From positions 1-49,586 of the forward strand of contig JAKVCY010000184.1 in the NCBI GenBank assembly GCA_022448425.1: a stretch of 49,586 nt of DNA, in the 5' to 3' direction. This document shows positions 17,681-27,550 of the stretch, piece by piece. A program made the translations under genes and the position numbers. How positions within the stretch are numbered: the stretch's first letter is position 1; each line of letters opens with the position of its first letter. This stretch comes from Thalassotalea sp. (GTDB lineage Bacteria > Pseudomonadota > Gammaproteobacteria > Enterobacterales > Alteromonadaceae). The notes beneath the pieces were generated by a model. That model did not search any database. It was not told the DNA's origin and saw only the letters and a program-made list of their open reading frames with translations.

Positions 17681-19345
17681 ATGTGTTCAATCTTTGGTAT
17701 TCTAGATATTAAAACTAGTGCGTCTGCATTACGCCCAACTGCACTAGAATGTTCTCGTCTTCTACGTCACCGTGGTCCTGATTGGTCAGGTATTTATGTT
17801 AGCGACAATGCAATTTTAGTGCATGAACGCTTGGCAATTGTTGACACTGAACACGGCGCTCAGCCGCTTTACAACGAAGACAAAAGCCACGTACTCGCCG
17901 TTAACGGTGAAATTTACAACCACAAATCACTTGCCGCTAACTCAGGCGTTGATTACCAATTTCAAACAGCATCAGACTGTGAAGTTATTCTGCCACTTTA
18001 CAAAGAGTTTGGTGCCGGATTCGTCGACAAACTACAAGGCATGTTCGCCTTTTGCTTATACGATGAAACACAAGACAGATATATTGTAGCCCGCGATCAT
18101 ATCGGTATTATCCCGCTTTACATGGGTTACGATGCTGACGGCAACTTCTATGTTGCCTCAGAAATGAAGGCGCTAATGCCAGTGTGTAAATCGGTTGAAG
18201 AATTTCCTCCAGGTCACGTACTTGATAGCAAAACAGGTCAAATGACTAAGTACTATCAACGCAACTGGATGCAATACGATGCGATTAAAGACAACCACAC
18301 TAGCAAAGATAAGTTACGTGCCGCGCTAGAAGACTCAGTAAAAAGTCATTTAATGACCGACGTGCCATACGGCGTATTATTATCGGGTGGTTTAGATTCA
18401 TCTCTAGTATCTGCTATCACTCAAAAATACGCTTCACGCCGAATTGAAGAAAACGATCTTTCAGAAGCATGGTGGCCAAAAGTTCACTCGTTTGCTTGTG
18501 GCTTAGAAGGTTCACCTGACCTAGAAGCAGCACAAAAAGTTGCAGACAGCATAGGTACAATTCACCACAGCGTTATCTTTACCGAGCAAGAAGGTATCGA
18601 TGCGTTAAAAGAAGTTATCTATCACCTAGAAACATACGATGTCACCACAGTACGTGCATCAACGCCAATGTACCTAATGGCACGTAAAATCAAAGCCATG
18701 GGGATTAAGATGGTACTTTCGGGTGAAGGCGCAGATGAAATTTTTGGCGGATACTTATACTTCCACAAGGCGCCTAACGCACAAGAATTCCACGAAGAGT
18801 TAATTCGTAAGCTTGATAAACTTCATATGTTCGACTGTCTACGTGCCAATAAGTCGATGTCGGCTTGGGGCATTGAAGCTCGTGTACCATTCTTAGATAA
18901 AAACTTCTTAGATGTTGCGATGCGTATTAACCCAGAAGACAAAATGTGTGGCGGCGGTAAAATCGAAAAAGGCGTTTTACGCTCAGCATTCGAAGGCTAT
19001 TTACCAGAAGAAATCTTATGGCGTCAGAAAGAACAATTCTCGGATGGCGTAGGTTACTCATGGATTGATGGTTTAAAAACTTATGTTGAATCACAAGTAT
19101 CGGATCAGCAATTAGCCAATGCTAAATATAAGTTCCCTATCAACACGCCGGATACCAAAGAAGCTTACTTCTATCGAAGTGTATTTGAAGAGAAGTTCCC
19201 ATTAGACAGCGCTGCTGAGTGTGTTCCTGGTGGTAAGTCAGTAGCATGTAGCACGCCTCAAGCACTAGCGTGGGATGAAGCCTTCAGTAAGATGGCAGAT
19301 CCTTCAGGACGAGCTGTACAGGCCGTTCATAACGATAGTTACTAA
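17681..19345 (+). CDS. asnB: asparagine synthase B (glutamine-hydrolysing)
   Basis: AsnB makes asparagine from aspartate, ATP and glutamine in the cytoplasm. The start is ATG 17681, preceded by AAGGAG, giving 554 residues, the same length as E. coli AsnB. It places the catalytic nucleophile at Cys2 (MCSIFGI). The N-terminal glutaminase domain (about 1-190) contains RHRGPDWSG and AVNGEIYNH. The synthetase domain has the PP-loop LSGGLDSS at 234-241 and the SGEGADEIFGGY motif. An in-frame upstream ATG at 17654 would bury the Cys and is rejected. A strong terminator follows. Confidence 0.98.
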   Translation: MCSIFGILDIKTSASALRPTALECSRLLRHRGPDWSGIYVSDNAILVHERLAIVDTEHGAQPLYNEDKSHVLAVNGEIYNHKSLAANSGVDYQFQTASDCEVILPLYKEFGAGFVDKLQGMFAFCLYDETQDRYIVARDHIGIIPLYMGYDADGNFYVASEMKALMPVCKSVEEFPPGHVLDSKTGQMTKYYQRNWMQYDAIKDNHTSKDKLRAALEDSVKSHLMTDVPYGVLLSGGLDSSLVSAITQKYASRRIEENDLSEAWWPKVHSFACGLEGSPDLEAAQKVADSIGTIHHSVIFTEQEGIDALKEVIYHLETYDVTTVRASTPMYLMARKIKAMGIKMVLSGEGADEIFGGYLYFHKAPNAQEFHEELIRKLDKLHMFDCLRANKSMSAWGIEARVPFLDKNFLDVAMRINPEDKMCGGGKIEKGVLRSAFEGYLPEEILWRQKEQFSDGVGYSWIDGLKTYVESQVSDQQLANAKYKFPINTPDTKEAYFYRSVFEEKFPLDSAAECVPGGKSVACSTPQALAWDEAFSKMADPSGRAVQAVHNDSY

Positions 19346-19385
19346 ATTATCAGCTCAAGCTTTTGAGTAACTGACACATACACTT

Positions 19386-19418
19386 AAAAAAATGCGGCTC
19401 TAATGAGCCGCATTTTTT
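19386..19418 (+). terminator. intrinsic terminator of asnB
   Basis: A long perfect stem (TGCGGCTC with GAGCCGCA, extended by A/T pairs) with a 4-base loop ends in a run of six T. It lies about 40 bases past the asnB stop. Confidence 0.92.
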
Positions 19419-19488
19419 AAATGTATGTATCAGTGGAATAAAAACTAATAGCCGTTTTAGAGGTAGGTAAGGTTATTCATTTACAAAT

Positions 19489-20235
19489 CTATGCGATAAC
19501 AAGGGCAATAGTGAAAATAGCCACTAAAGTAGAGCTAACTGCTTTTCGCACTCTTTTCAGGTTGCCGTGATGGACAAACGTCAATTGAAACCAGTGAGTT
19601 ACTTTAATGTAAGCTTCATCTTTACGTGTCCGATTTTTCCACTTCAAACATAAACCTTCGGCTTCAATAAAAATTCTCGAATTCTTATTGATTTCTCGAC
19701 GCTTATTCACAAAAGGTTCTAGATTCGCTTACAGCCATGTGAATTCAGAACGATAAACTCGATACAAGGTGTAATTATTGTAAACATCGTTGTGTAGACC
19801 GCTCGTTGCCTTCTCCCATAAATTAAGAACTTCTTGAATAGGCTTGAATAGCTTGTTCTGCCTTGATGACGCGATCCTTGCTAACTCCGCATCTAGTTGG
19901 CGTTTTTAAATGTTGTAAGCGTCAGTGTCTATGCTTACGTCAGTTGTTATATATGAGTCTACCAAGTCTTTTATCTGATTATAATACGTGTCGTATTCAT
20001 CAGAATTCTCTAATGTGGATTCAAAGTCGATAGAGTTTTTATTTTGAGCTAAAACGCGAGTATTACGGATTGCCATCATCGCACTTATCATAGAAACTAG
20101 TGCGACTAAAAAGGTTAGAGAAATAGGGATAATCTTTGAGTCTTGATTTGCCGCGCACACAAGAGATTGATAGTACGATGACAAAGAAAACCAATCAAAT
20201 CTGTCTAAGCAAATGTTGGTCTTGAATTCATCCAT
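19489..20235 (-). pseudogene. DUF4760-like membrane protein, interrupted by two in-frame TAA codons
   Basis: One frame runs from ATG 20235 (AAGGAAG ribosome-binding site upstream) to TAG 19489, 249 codons in all. It is interrupted only by TAA at 19908-19906 and TAA at 19731-19729. No frameshift is needed. The first part has a membrane segment (IIPISLTFLVALVSMISAMMA) and an AIRNTRVLAQNKNSIDFESTL stretch like that of DUF4760 proteins. The middle (IQEVLNLWEKATSGLHNDVY) and last part (RIFIEAEGLCLKWKN) continue that resemblance. The C-terminus has a second hydrophobic segment. I infer a recently inactivated accessory gene; the family call is tentative. Confidence 0.7.
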
Positions 20236-20612
20236 GTGGAAAACTTCCTTGAGAGGCTAAACTAACCTCTGTCGTGTTCAGTATAAAACATATAGTTCTC
20301 TTTTAGGTGTTTCCTTATATTGTTTTCGGCAAAATGACGTACATCTATAGAACGATAACAATAAAATTCAGAATTGTGTCTTTTCACTGAGCATACATTG
20401 AAATATAACAACGATTAATATCATTTGCTTATAAATAAGCAATTTTTTATACAAGAATCATTCGTTTTCTTTATCTAACGATCCACCATGATAAAAATTT
20501 ACTCGACTTTAAAAGTAAAAAGACAATAGCACTTCCACTTATGCAGCAGATAACATATCCGATACTACACTAACTTATCTATATGACAATACTTGTAGGA
20601 AAACTCTGGACA
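20236..20612. other. AT-rich spacer between the pseudogene and tRNA-Leu terminator
   Basis: No gene can be supported here. The only structure seen is a 7-bp hairpin (TTGCTTA with TAAGCAA) at 20425-20442 followed by six T on the plus strand. It could end an unseen short transcript. Confidence 0.4.
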
Positions 20613-20652
20613 TAAAAAAACCGGAGAGCCTTTTTATATTAGGCTTTCCGGT
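20613..20652 (-). terminator. intrinsic terminator of the secG-tRNA-Leu transcript
   Basis: A 12-position stem (20620-20631 with 20641-20652) with one mismatch on the minus-strand RNA is followed by a run of seven T. It lies about 30 bases past the tRNA 3' end. Confidence 0.85.
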
Positions 20653-20680
20653 CTTTATTGGTTCTTAATGAACCTTGTAT

Positions 20681-20765
20681 TGGTGCGGATGGCGGGACTT
20701 GAACCCGCACGCTGTTAAGCACCACCCCCTCAAGATGGCGTGTCTACCAATTCCACCACATCCGC
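20681..20765 (-). tRNA. tRNA-Leu(GAG)
   Basis: This is a class II tRNA with a long variable arm. Acceptor stem GCGGATG (20765-20759) pairs with CATCCGC (20691-20685), followed by A and an encoded CCA. The anticodon GAG is at complement 20731-20729. The TTCAAGT T-loop is present. It follows secG at 22 bases, the same order as secG-leuU in E. coli. Confidence 0.96.
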
Positions 20766-20787
20766 AAATTTGTGTAGCGAGCTTTCC

Positions 20788-21165
20788 TTAGTCTGGAACG
20801 TCGCTGTCTGATTTGCCTTCATCAGGCGCTGGAACATCGCTGTTCACTGACTCAGCACTTGCAGGAACATCTGCAGGAATCTGTTGTTCAACCGGTGTAG
20901 ATAAGTCGTTCCACTCGTCAGTTGCTTTAACGCGGTTCGCAGTTAGGTTACCTAGCACTAAGCTGATACCAAAGAATGCGATTGCTAACCAGGTCGTCGC
21001 TCGAGTCATGAAGTTACCAGAACCACTTGAACCGAAAATAGTCGCTGAAGACCCAGCACCAAAAGACGCGCCCATGTCAGCACCTTTACCTTGTTGGATT
21101 AACACTAATCCAATTAGGCAAATTGCAACAATCAAGTAAATGACAATTAAAATTTCGTACAACAT
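20788..21165 (-). CDS. secG: preprotein translocase subunit SecG
   Basis: SecG is a small inner-membrane subunit of the SecYEG channel that assists protein export. The 125-residue protein shows two membrane helices (about 1-22 and 52-72) flanking the conserved segment VLIQQGKGADMGASFGAGSSATIFGSSGSGNFMTR. Its C-terminal tail after residue 85 is acidic and repetitive (DVPA/DVPD units), longer than in E. coli. It follows tpiA with one base between, and an AAGGAA ribosome-binding site sits inside the end of tpiA. tRNA-Leu follows. Confidence 0.97.
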   Translation of the reverse strand: MLYEILIVIYLIVAICLIGLVLIQQGKGADMGASFGAGSSATIFGSSGSGNFMTRATTWLAIAFFGISLVLGNLTANRVKATDEWNDLSTPVEQQIPADVPASAESVNSDVPAPDEGKSDSDVPD

Positions 21166-21166
21166 A

Positions 21167-21940
21167 TTATTGAGTTCCTTTTGCAGCCAAACAAATCACA
21201 CTAAATTCGTCGACTTTCAAGCTTGCACCACCAATAAGACCACCGTCAATGTCGGCTTGTGCAAATAATTCTTCACAGTTTTTCGCGTTAACACTGCCAC
21301 CGTATAGTATGGAAGTTTTCGCAGCGATTTTCTCATCGCTTTTGGCCAAGAAGCTACGGATAAACTCGTGAGTTTCCTGTGCCATTGCTGGTGATGCTGT
21401 TTTACCTGTACCAATCGCCCAAACTGGTTCATAGGCAATAACGATGTGGCTAAATCTTTCGATACCGACTTCGTCAATTACGGGTTGCAGTTGAGATGCC
21501 AAAACAGTTTCCGTTTGTACAGCTGCCCTTTCTGCTTCGCTTTCACCAACACATAAAATAGGTATTAAACCTGCGTCTAGCGCCGCTTTTACTTTGTGTG
21601 CGACTTGCGTGCTCGTTTCATTGAAAATAGCACGGCGTTCAGAGTGACCTAAAATCACATATTGAACTTTACAGGCTTGCAACATGCTTGTTGATACTTC
21701 ACCTGTGTATGCGCCTTTTTCAAACTCACTTACATTTTGAGCGCCAACACTTACGTGTTCAGACATATTTTCATGCTCAAATGCATCGCTTAACGCAGTT
21801 AAAAACGGAGTACTCGGACAAACAACTACAGTAACATCATTTGCTAATTTCAGCGAGGCTAAACCTTGACTCATTTCAGTAACTAAACCGAAGCTGCCAT
21901 TCATTTTCCAGTTCGCTGCAACAATTGATTGTCTTTTCAT
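21167..21940 (-). CDS. tpiA: triosephosphate isomerase
   Basis: TpiA interconverts dihydroxyacetone phosphate and glyceraldehyde 3-phosphate in glycolysis. The 257-residue barrel has the expected active site: N10 and K12 in AANWKMNG, H99 in ILGHSERR, and the base E171 in AYEPVWAIGTG. The phosphate-binding loop AIGTGKTASP and YGGSVNAKN are intact. Placement between glmM and secG matches many marine gammaproteobacteria and Pseudomonas and differs from E. coli. A 132-base spacer separates it from glmM, so it may have its own promoter. Confidence 0.98.
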   Translation of the reverse strand: MKRQSIVAANWKMNGSFGLVTEMSQGLASLKLANDVTVVVCPSTPFLTALSDAFEHENMSEHVSVGAQNVSEFEKGAYTGEVSTSMLQACKVQYVILGHSERRAIFNETSTQVAHKVKAALDAGLIPILCVGESEAERAAVQTETVLASQLQPVIDEVGIERFSHIVIAYEPVWAIGTGKTASPAMAQETHEFIRSFLAKSDEKIAAKTSILYGGSVNAKNCEELFAQADIDGGLIGGASLKVDEFSVICLAAKGTQ

Positions 21941-22072
21941 GTCGAGTTCCCAATTTAAAGCGGCGAGATATTAACTAACCTGCCGCAAAGTTACAAGTAT
22001 TTCGCAAAAGATCTTGATCGTTTGCTGATTATTCAACCGACTTGTACTACAAGTCGGCTATCCGTTCACAAA

Positions 22073-23410
22073 TTAGCAGGCCTGCTTAACCGCGTCTGCT
22101 ATTTCATTTGCATATGCGGTAACGGCATCAAGACCTGGCCCTTCAACCATAACGCGAATAAGCGGCTCTGTGCCAGACTTACGCAGTAACACTCGGCCTT
22201 TACCTGCAAGCTTTTCGTTTACGCTGTGAACAGCCGATACGACACTGTCAGCAACGATAGGGTCGCTATCGCCACTAAAGCGCACGTTAACCAAAATCTG
22301 AGGTAGCTTACTCATACCTTCACGAAGTGCTAACAATGACTTGTCTGAACGACACATAGCTGTTAATACATTCAACGCAGCGATAATACCATCGCCTGTC
22401 GATGTATGATTAAGGTTAATAATATGACCTGAATTCTCAGCCCCTAAATACCAAGCATTTTGCTGAAGCATTTCCATTACGTAGCGGTCGCCTACTTTCG
22501 AACGAGCAAACGGCACGCCCATGTCAGCTAGCGCAAGCTCAAGCCCCATGTTGCTCATCAAAGTACCTACTACACCACCACGCAATGTACCTGCTTCGCG
22601 ATCAGAGTTAGCGATAACGTAAATAAGTTCATCACCATCTACAACGGTGCCCGTGTGATCGACCATCATGAGGCGGTCACCATCGCCATCTAGCGCAATA
22701 CCAATGTCAGCTTTGTGTTCAGTTACAGCTGCTTGAATTTGCGCCATAGACGTTGCGCCACAGTTGTCATTGATGTTCGTGCCATTTGGTGTTGAACCAA
22801 TAGTGATAACTTCTGCGCCTAGCTCTTTAAATACATTCGGTGCAATGTGGTAAGTCGCTCCATTTGCACAATCTACGACAATTTTAAGATGTGATAACGA
22901 GTACTGACTTGGGAAGTTACTCTTACAAAACTCGATATAACGGCCAGCAGCGTCGTCAATACGTTCTGCTTTACCAATTTTGTCTGACTCAACACACGTC
23001 ATTTCTTTGTCGAGTTCTGCTTCTATAGCAAGCTCTACCTCATCAGGTAGCTTTTCACCGTTTTGTGAGAAGAACTTAATACCATTGTCGTAGTATGGAT
23101 TATGAGACGCACTAATTACGATACCTGCTTGCGCACGGAATGTCTTAGTAAGATAAGCAATACCTGGTGTTGGCATTGGCCCTAAAAAGCCGATATTAAC
23201 GCCAGCTGCCGAGAGCCCAGCCTCAAGCGCTGCCTCAAGCATATAACCTGAAATACGCGTATCTTTACCGATAAGTACTTTCTTCGTACCGCGAGTAGCA
23301 AGTACTTTGCCGGCTGCATAGCCTAGCTTCATCACAAAGTCAGGTGTAATTGGATATTGTCCTACCCTTCCTCGGACACCATCTGTGCCAAAATATTTTC
23401 TTTCTGACAT
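22073..23410 (-). CDS. glmM: phosphoglucosamine mutase
   Basis: GlmM converts glucosamine 6-phosphate to glucosamine 1-phosphate, feeding UDP-GlcNAc for peptidoglycan and lipopolysaccharide. The 445-residue protein has the phosphoserine S102 in [12 protein letters not shown], the magnesium-binding DGDGDR loop near 240, and the C-terminal phosphate-binding [15 protein letters not shown]. Its ATG overlaps the folP stop by one base (TAATG), and a GGGGA ribosome-binding site lies within the folP end. This is the usual folP-glmM pair. Confidence 0.98.
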   Translation of the reverse strand: MSERKYFGTDGVRGRVGQYPITPDFVMKLGYAAGKVLATRGTKKVLIGKDTRISGYMLEAALEAGLSAAGVNIGFLGPMPTPGIAYLTKTFRAQAGIVISASHNPYYDNGIKFFSQNGEKLPDEVELAIEAELDKEMTCVESDKIGKAERIDDAAGRYIEFCKSNFPSQYSLSHLKIVVDCANGATYHIAPNVFKELGAEVITIGSTPNGTNINDNCGATSMAQIQAAVTEHKADIGIALDGDGDRLMMVDHTGTVVDGDELIYVIANSDREAGTLRGGVVGTLMSNMGLELALADMGVPFARSKVGDRYVMEMLQQNAWYLGAENSGHIINLNHTSTGDGIIAALNVLTAMCRSDKSLLALREGMSKLPQILVNVRFSGDSDPIVADSVVSAVHSVNEKLAGKGRVLLRKSGTEPLIRVMVEGPGLDAVTAYANEIADAVKQAC

Positions 23411-24264
23411 TATTTTCCCCGTGCCAGTTCTGGCTGCTCAGCAGCCGCTAATACAGATAAAGCATCCACAGTTTCTTTGACATCATGGACACGAATAATT
23501 TTTGCACCTTGCTGAACACTATACAGCGCTGCAGCAAGGCTGCCAGCCAACCTATTCTCGACATCAGCATCAAGCAGGTTACCAATCATCGATTTGCGCG
23601 AGATACCCACTAGGATTGGTAACTCAAGATCTTTAAATGCCGACAATTGATTAAGTAATTGATAGTTTTGCATTAAAGTTTTACCAAAGCCAAAGCCTGG
23701 GTCAACTAAAAGTCGATGCTTTTCGATACCTTTTTCAGTGCACACTCTTATGCGTTCAGCGATAAAGTCGATAATATCGCTGGTGACATTATCGTATTGA
23801 GGATTTGCTTGCATGGTGCGTGGCATCCCCTGCATATGCATTAAACAAATGGGTAAGTCATTGGTAGTCATTACGTCAAGGCAACCATCATTTTGCAGCG
23901 CCCTTACGTCATTTATCATGCCTGCACCTGCGCTTGCCGCGGCGCTCATCACTTCTGACTTACTCGTATCGACTGAAATAACGGCATCGAAGCGTGCTTT
24001 AATCGTGTCTATAACTGGGATAACCCGTGATAGCTCTTCGTCTACCGACACTTCGGCAGCACCTGGCCTTGTAGACTCGCCACCGATATCAATGATCGTC
24101 GCACCGTCTTTCAACATTTGCTCTACTTGTATTAGCGCACTGTCGAATTGCTTAAACTTACCACCGTCTGAAAAAGAGTCTGGAGTGACATTTAAAATGC
24201 CCATAACTTGTGGTGTTGCCAACGATAAGACTTTATCGCCACATTTAAGTTGGTTCATTGTCAT
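23410..24264 (-). CDS. folP: dihydropteroate synthase
   Basis: FolP joins p-aminobenzoate to dihydropterin pyrophosphate in folate synthesis and is the sulfonamide target. The 284-residue protein shows both family signatures: [17 protein letters not shown] at 21-37 and [15 protein letters not shown] near 58-72. The sequence NDVRALQ, the [12 protein letters not shown] loop and the [10 protein letters not shown] segment follow in the usual order. Start ATG 24264 is used; ATG 24258 is two codons later. It forms one transcript with glmM and lies behind the ftsH terminator. Confidence 0.97.
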   Translation of the reverse strand: MTMNQLKCGDKVLSLATPQVMGILNVTPDSFSDGGKFKQFDSALIQVEQMLKDGATIIDIGGESTRPGAAEVSVDEELSRVIPVIDTIKARFDAVISVDTSKSEVMSAAASAGAGMINDVRALQNDGCLDVMTTNDLPICLMHMQGMPRTMQANPQYDNVTSDIIDFIAERIRVCTEKGIEKHRLLVDPGFGFGKTLMQNYQLLNQLSAFKDLELPILVGISRKSMIGNLLDADVENRLAGSLAAALYSVQQGAKIIRVHDVKETVDALSVLAAAEQPELARGK

Positions 24265-24321
24265 TTTTATTGTGTTTTAAAGTTGTTTTGCATTTTAAAG
24301 TTTATAGAGTCTTAGCGCTCT

Positions 24322-24353
24322 TAAAAAACAAGAGCCCCGATAATCGGGGCTCT
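24322..24353 (-). terminator. intrinsic terminator of ftsH
   Basis: A perfect 10-bp stem (AGAGCCCCGA with TCGGGGCTCT) and a 3-base loop are followed on the minus strand by TTGTTTTTT. It lies 28 bases past the ftsH stop. Confidence 0.9.
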
Positions 24354-24381
24354 AATCATACACTAATTTGATGCGAATCGC

Positions 24382-26328
24382 TTACTTCGCAGGAACGTCT
24401 GAAGGCTCATCTAAATCTGGCGTTTTAGGCTCAGGTTTTTCAGCTTTTGCTTCTTCTGTCACCTTGCTACCGCTTGTAGGTTTTGATGAATCAGAATCGT
24501 TGTGATCCGCTGGTGGACGAACTTCACGTCGAGCCATTAAGTCATCAATTTGGTTAGCATCGATTGTTTCGTAATGCATTAACGCATCTTTCATCGCGTG
24601 AAGAATATCCATGTTATCTTTTAGGATTTTTTCCGCGCGCTTGTAGTTGCGATCAACAAAGTCTTTAATTTCGTCATCGATTGCTTTAGCTGTATCATCA
24701 GACATATGCATAGATTTAGAAGACGTGCGACCTAAGAATACTTCACCTTCTTCTTCGGCAAACAACATTGGTCCCATCTTTTCAGAAAGACCCCACTGCG
24801 TCACCATCTTACGAGCTAAACCAGTGGCGCGTTCGATATCGTTAGAGGCGCCAGTCGACACTTTATCAGCGCCATAAATAATCTCTTCGGCAATTCGGCC
24901 ACCATATAATGAAGAAATATTACTTTCTAAATGCTGCTTGCTATGGCTGAATCTGTCTTGCTCTGGCAAGTACATGGTCACACCAAGCGCTCGGCCACGC
25001 GGAATAATACTTACTTTGTATACAGGATCGTGCTCTGGCACTAAGCGACCGACGATAGCATGACCCGCTTCGTGGTAAGCAGTCATCTCTTTTTCTTCTT
25101 CGCTCATTACCATTGATTTGCGCTCTGCGCCCATCAAGATTTTGTCTTTAGCTTTCTCAAACTCTTCCATCGAAACTAGACGACGAGACCCACGTGCAGC
25201 AAATAGTGCAGCTTCGTTAACAAGGTTTGCTAAATCCGCACCTGAAAAACCTGGAGTACCACGCGCGATTACAGAAGCTTTAACGTCATCAGCTAAAGGC
25301 ACTTTACGCATATGAACTTTCAAGATTTGCTCACGACCGCGAATATCTGGTAAACCAACCGTTACTTGACGGTCAAAACGACCAGGACGAAGTAATGCTG
25401 GATCTAGTACGTCCGGACGGTTAGTTGCAGCAATTACAATAACGCCTTCATTACCTTCAAAACCATCCATCTCTACAAGCATTTGGTTAAGTGTTTGCTC
25501 ACGCTCATCGTGACCACCACCTAGGCCAGCGCCACGCTGACGACCTACGGCATCGATTTCATCGATAAAGATGATACAAGGCGCAGATTTCTTCGCTTGT
25601 TCGAACATGTCGCGAACACGTGATGCACCAACACCAACGAACATTTCAACAAAGTCTGAACCAGAAATTGAGAAGAAAGGTACTTTGGCTTCACCTGCAA
25701 TCGCTTTCGCAAGTAACGTTTTACCTGTACCTGGCTGACCTACCATTAGGATACCCGATGGGATGCGGCCGCCTAGTTTTTGGAATTTTGTTGGGTCACG
25801 TAAGTAATCAACTAATTCTGCAACTTCTTCTTTTGCTTCGTCACAACCAGCAACATCTGCAAAAGTTGTCTTAATTTGATCTTCACTTAATAGGCGAGCT
25901 TTTGACTTACCAAAAGACATAGCGCCTTTACCGCCACCGCCTTGCATTTGACGCATGAAGAAAATCCATACACCAATAAGCAGTAACATTGGGAACCAAG
26001 AGATGAAAATAGAAGTAAGAATGCTAGGCTCTTCAGGTAGTTCACCTTTTGCACGAACGCCTTGCTTAACTAAGTCGTTAATCAGGTCACGGTCGTAACC
26101 ACCTGGCACTACGGTAACGAATTGTTCACCGCTGCGCTTTGTACCTTCGATAACACCGTTGCGGTCTACCGTCGCTTCTCGGATTTGCCCCTGTCTTACA
26201 TCCTGAATAAAACGGGTGTAATCCAATTGCTGATCATTACTGCCACTTGGAGAAAATGACTGGAATACAGACATTAACACAACAGCTATAACCAACCATA
26301 AAATAAGATTTTTTGCCATATCGCTCAA
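24382..26328 (-). CDS. ftsH: ATP-dependent zinc metalloprotease FtsH
   Basis: FtsH is the hexameric membrane AAA+ protease that removes damaged membrane proteins and regulates LPS synthesis. The 648-residue protein has two membrane helices (about 6-24 and 102-124) bracketing a periplasmic domain. Walker A GQPGTGKT is at 197-204, Walker [10 protein letters not shown] near 252-260, and the zinc site HEAGH is at 419-423. The C-terminus is a Pro/Glu/Lys-rich tail. I keep the TTG start at 26328 because AGAGG lies 9 bases upstream; the ATG three codons later is too far from it. rlmE lies upstream on the same strand. Confidence 0.98.
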   Translation of the reverse strand: MSDMAKNLILWLVIAVVLMSVFQSFSPSGSNDQQLDYTRFIQDVRQGQIREATVDRNGVIEGTKRSGEQFVTVVPGGYDRDLINDLVKQGVRAKGELPEEPSILTSIFISWFPMLLLIGVWIFFMRQMQGGGGKGAMSFGKSKARLLSEDQIKTTFADVAGCDEAKEEVAELVDYLRDPTKFQKLGGRIPSGILMVGQPGTGKTLLAKAIAGEAKVPFFSISGSDFVEMFVGVGASRVRDMFEQAKKSAPCIIFIDEIDAVGRQRGAGLGGGHDEREQTLNQMLVEMDGFEGNEGVIVIAATNRPDVLDPALLRPGRFDRQVTVGLPDIRGREQILKVHMRKVPLADDVKASVIARGTPGFSGADLANLVNEAALFAARGSRRLVSMEEFEKAKDKILMGAERKSMVMSEEEKEMTAYHEAGHAIVGRLVPEHDPVYKVSIIPRGRALGVTMYLPEQDRFSHSKQHLESNISSLYGGRIAEEIIYGADKVSTGASNDIERATGLARKMVTQWGLSEKMGPMLFAEEEGEVFLGRTSSKSMHMSDDTAKAIDDEIKDFVDRNYKRAEKILKDNMDILHAMKDALMHYETIDANQIDDLMARREVRPPADHNDSDSSKPTSGSKVTEEAKAEKPEPKTPDLDEPSDVPAK

Positions 26329-26384
26329 CTTAACAACCTCTTGCTGTTTCTAATAATGGTGCGACCAAACTAATTACTAATTTA

Positions 26385-27014
26385 CTACAATTTAAAGCCA
26401 GTAGCTACTAGATAAACTTCCCGAGAACGTGCACGTGACGACTCAGGTTTACGAGTTTTTACTACATTAAATACAGCTTTTACTTCCTTCATAAACTGAT
26501 CAAATCCTTCACCTTGGAAAACTTTGACCACAAATGCGCCATTTTTTTTCAATACTTGATGACACATATCTAACGCTAACTCTACCAAGTACATGCTGCG
26601 GGCAGAATCCGCTGCGTCGTTACCGGTAAAGTTTGCTGCCATATCAGACATCACAACATCGATATTCTTACCATCAATGCGTTCCAGTAGCGCATCAAGT
26701 ACAGCTTCTTCTCTGAAATCCCCTTGAAGAAAGTCTACGCCAGCAATGGGATCCATCGCAAGAATATCACACGCGACAACTTGTCCATTGTCCCCTACTT
26801 GCTTGACCGCATATTCAGACCAACCACCGGGAGCTGCTCCAAGATCTACGACTTGCATGCCGGGTTTGATCAATTTGTCTTTGTTATTGATCTCTTCAAT
26901 TTTGAATACGGCTCTAGAGCGCAATCCTAATTTTTGCGCCTTCTTTACGTATTCATCATCAAAATGCTCATCTAGCCAACGTTTACTGCTGGCACTGTGC
27001 TTTTTTTTGCTCAC
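26385..27014 (-). CDS. rlmE: 23S rRNA (uridine2552-2'-O)-methyltransferase
   Basis: RlmE (FtsJ/RrmJ) methylates U2552 in the A-loop of 23S rRNA during late 50S assembly. The 209-residue protein has the SAM-binding motif [14 protein letters not shown] near 54-67, [13 protein letters not shown] carrying the catalytic Asp, and [10 protein letters not shown] with the catalytic Lys. The C-terminal [21 protein letters not shown] contains the Glu. Its start is GTG 27014, with no in-frame ATG nearby. It diverges from yhbY and precedes ftsH, the order seen in E. coli. Confidence 0.97.
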   Translation of the reverse strand: MSKKKHSASSKRWLDEHFDDEYVKKAQKLGLRSRAVFKIEEINNKDKLIKPGMQVVDLGAAPGGWSEYAVKQVGDNGQVVACDILAMDPIAGVDFLQGDFREEAVLDALLERIDGKNIDVVMSDMAANFTGNDAADSARSMYLVELALDMCHQVLKKNGAFVVKVFQGEGFDQFMKEVKAVFNVVKTRKPESSRARSREVYLVATGFKL

Positions 27015-27139
27015 TCAGCTAACCTTTAGATTAACTTTGGTTTTTATTTCATCACTAAAACCAAAGGGTAGACATAGTATTACAGACTAGATAAGGGTAA
27101 AATAGTCGAATTCAAGCTAACTTGTAACGAAAATTGTTA

Positions 27140-27436
27140 ATGAGCCTAAATAAAAAACAACTTCTACATTTAAAAGCCCTTGCGCATGACCTTAAGCCTG
27201 TTGTGCTTTTAGGTAGCAATGGCCTAACCGAGGCGGTTGTTGCAGAGATTGACTTTGCACTTAACCACCACGAATTAATAAAAGTAAAAATCCCTACGGA
27301 TAACCGTGAAACTAAAGCATTAATCGTTGAAGCGATTTGTCGTGAAACGAATGCCATTAAAGTACAGGTTATTGGTAAAACGTTAATCGCTTACCGTCAG
27401 TCGGAAGACAAAAAAATTCAATTGCCAAAAGGCTAG
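27140..27436 (+). CDS. yhbY: ribosome assembly RNA-binding protein YhbY
   Basis: YhbY is a small CRM-domain protein that associates with pre-50S ribosomal particles. The 98-residue product matches E. coli YhbY along its whole length, with the conserved VVLLGSNGLTEAVVAEID and HHELIKVKIPTDNRETK segments and a C-terminal VQVIGKTLIAYR. ATG 27140 is used; TTG 27134 would add two residues. It is divergent from rlmE across a 125-base region that must hold both promoters, and is followed by a strong terminator. Confidence 0.96.
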   Translation: MSLNKKQLLHLKALAHDLKPVVLLGSNGLTEAVVAEIDFALNHHELIKVKIPTDNRETKALIVEAICRETNAIKVQVIGKTLIAYRQSEDKKIQLPKG

Positions 27437-27488
27437 TCTTTTACCGCTAACGTCAGCATTAAGAAGATTAACGACCGTTTTATCAATT

Positions 27489-27515
27489 AAAAAGCCACCC
27501 TCAGGTGGCTTTTTT
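27489..27515 (+). terminator. intrinsic terminator of yhbY
   Basis: A 10-bp stem (AAAAGCCACC with GGTGGCTTTT) and a CTCA loop are followed by T residues, about 50 bases after the yhbY stop. Confidence 0.92.
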
Positions 27516-27550
27516 GTTAATGGACATTTATTTTCCGAGAGAACCAAAAC

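Noticed and set aside
19489..20235. Stop-codon readthrough or recoding of the two TAA codons
   Set aside because: No selenocysteine or pyrrolysine signals, TAA is not used for these, and other genes here use TAA as a normal stop.
20425..20448. Hairpin plus T-run as a terminator of a small RNA
   Set aside because: The stem is short and AT-rich, and no promoter or gene is seen upstream on that strand; noted only within the spacer entry.
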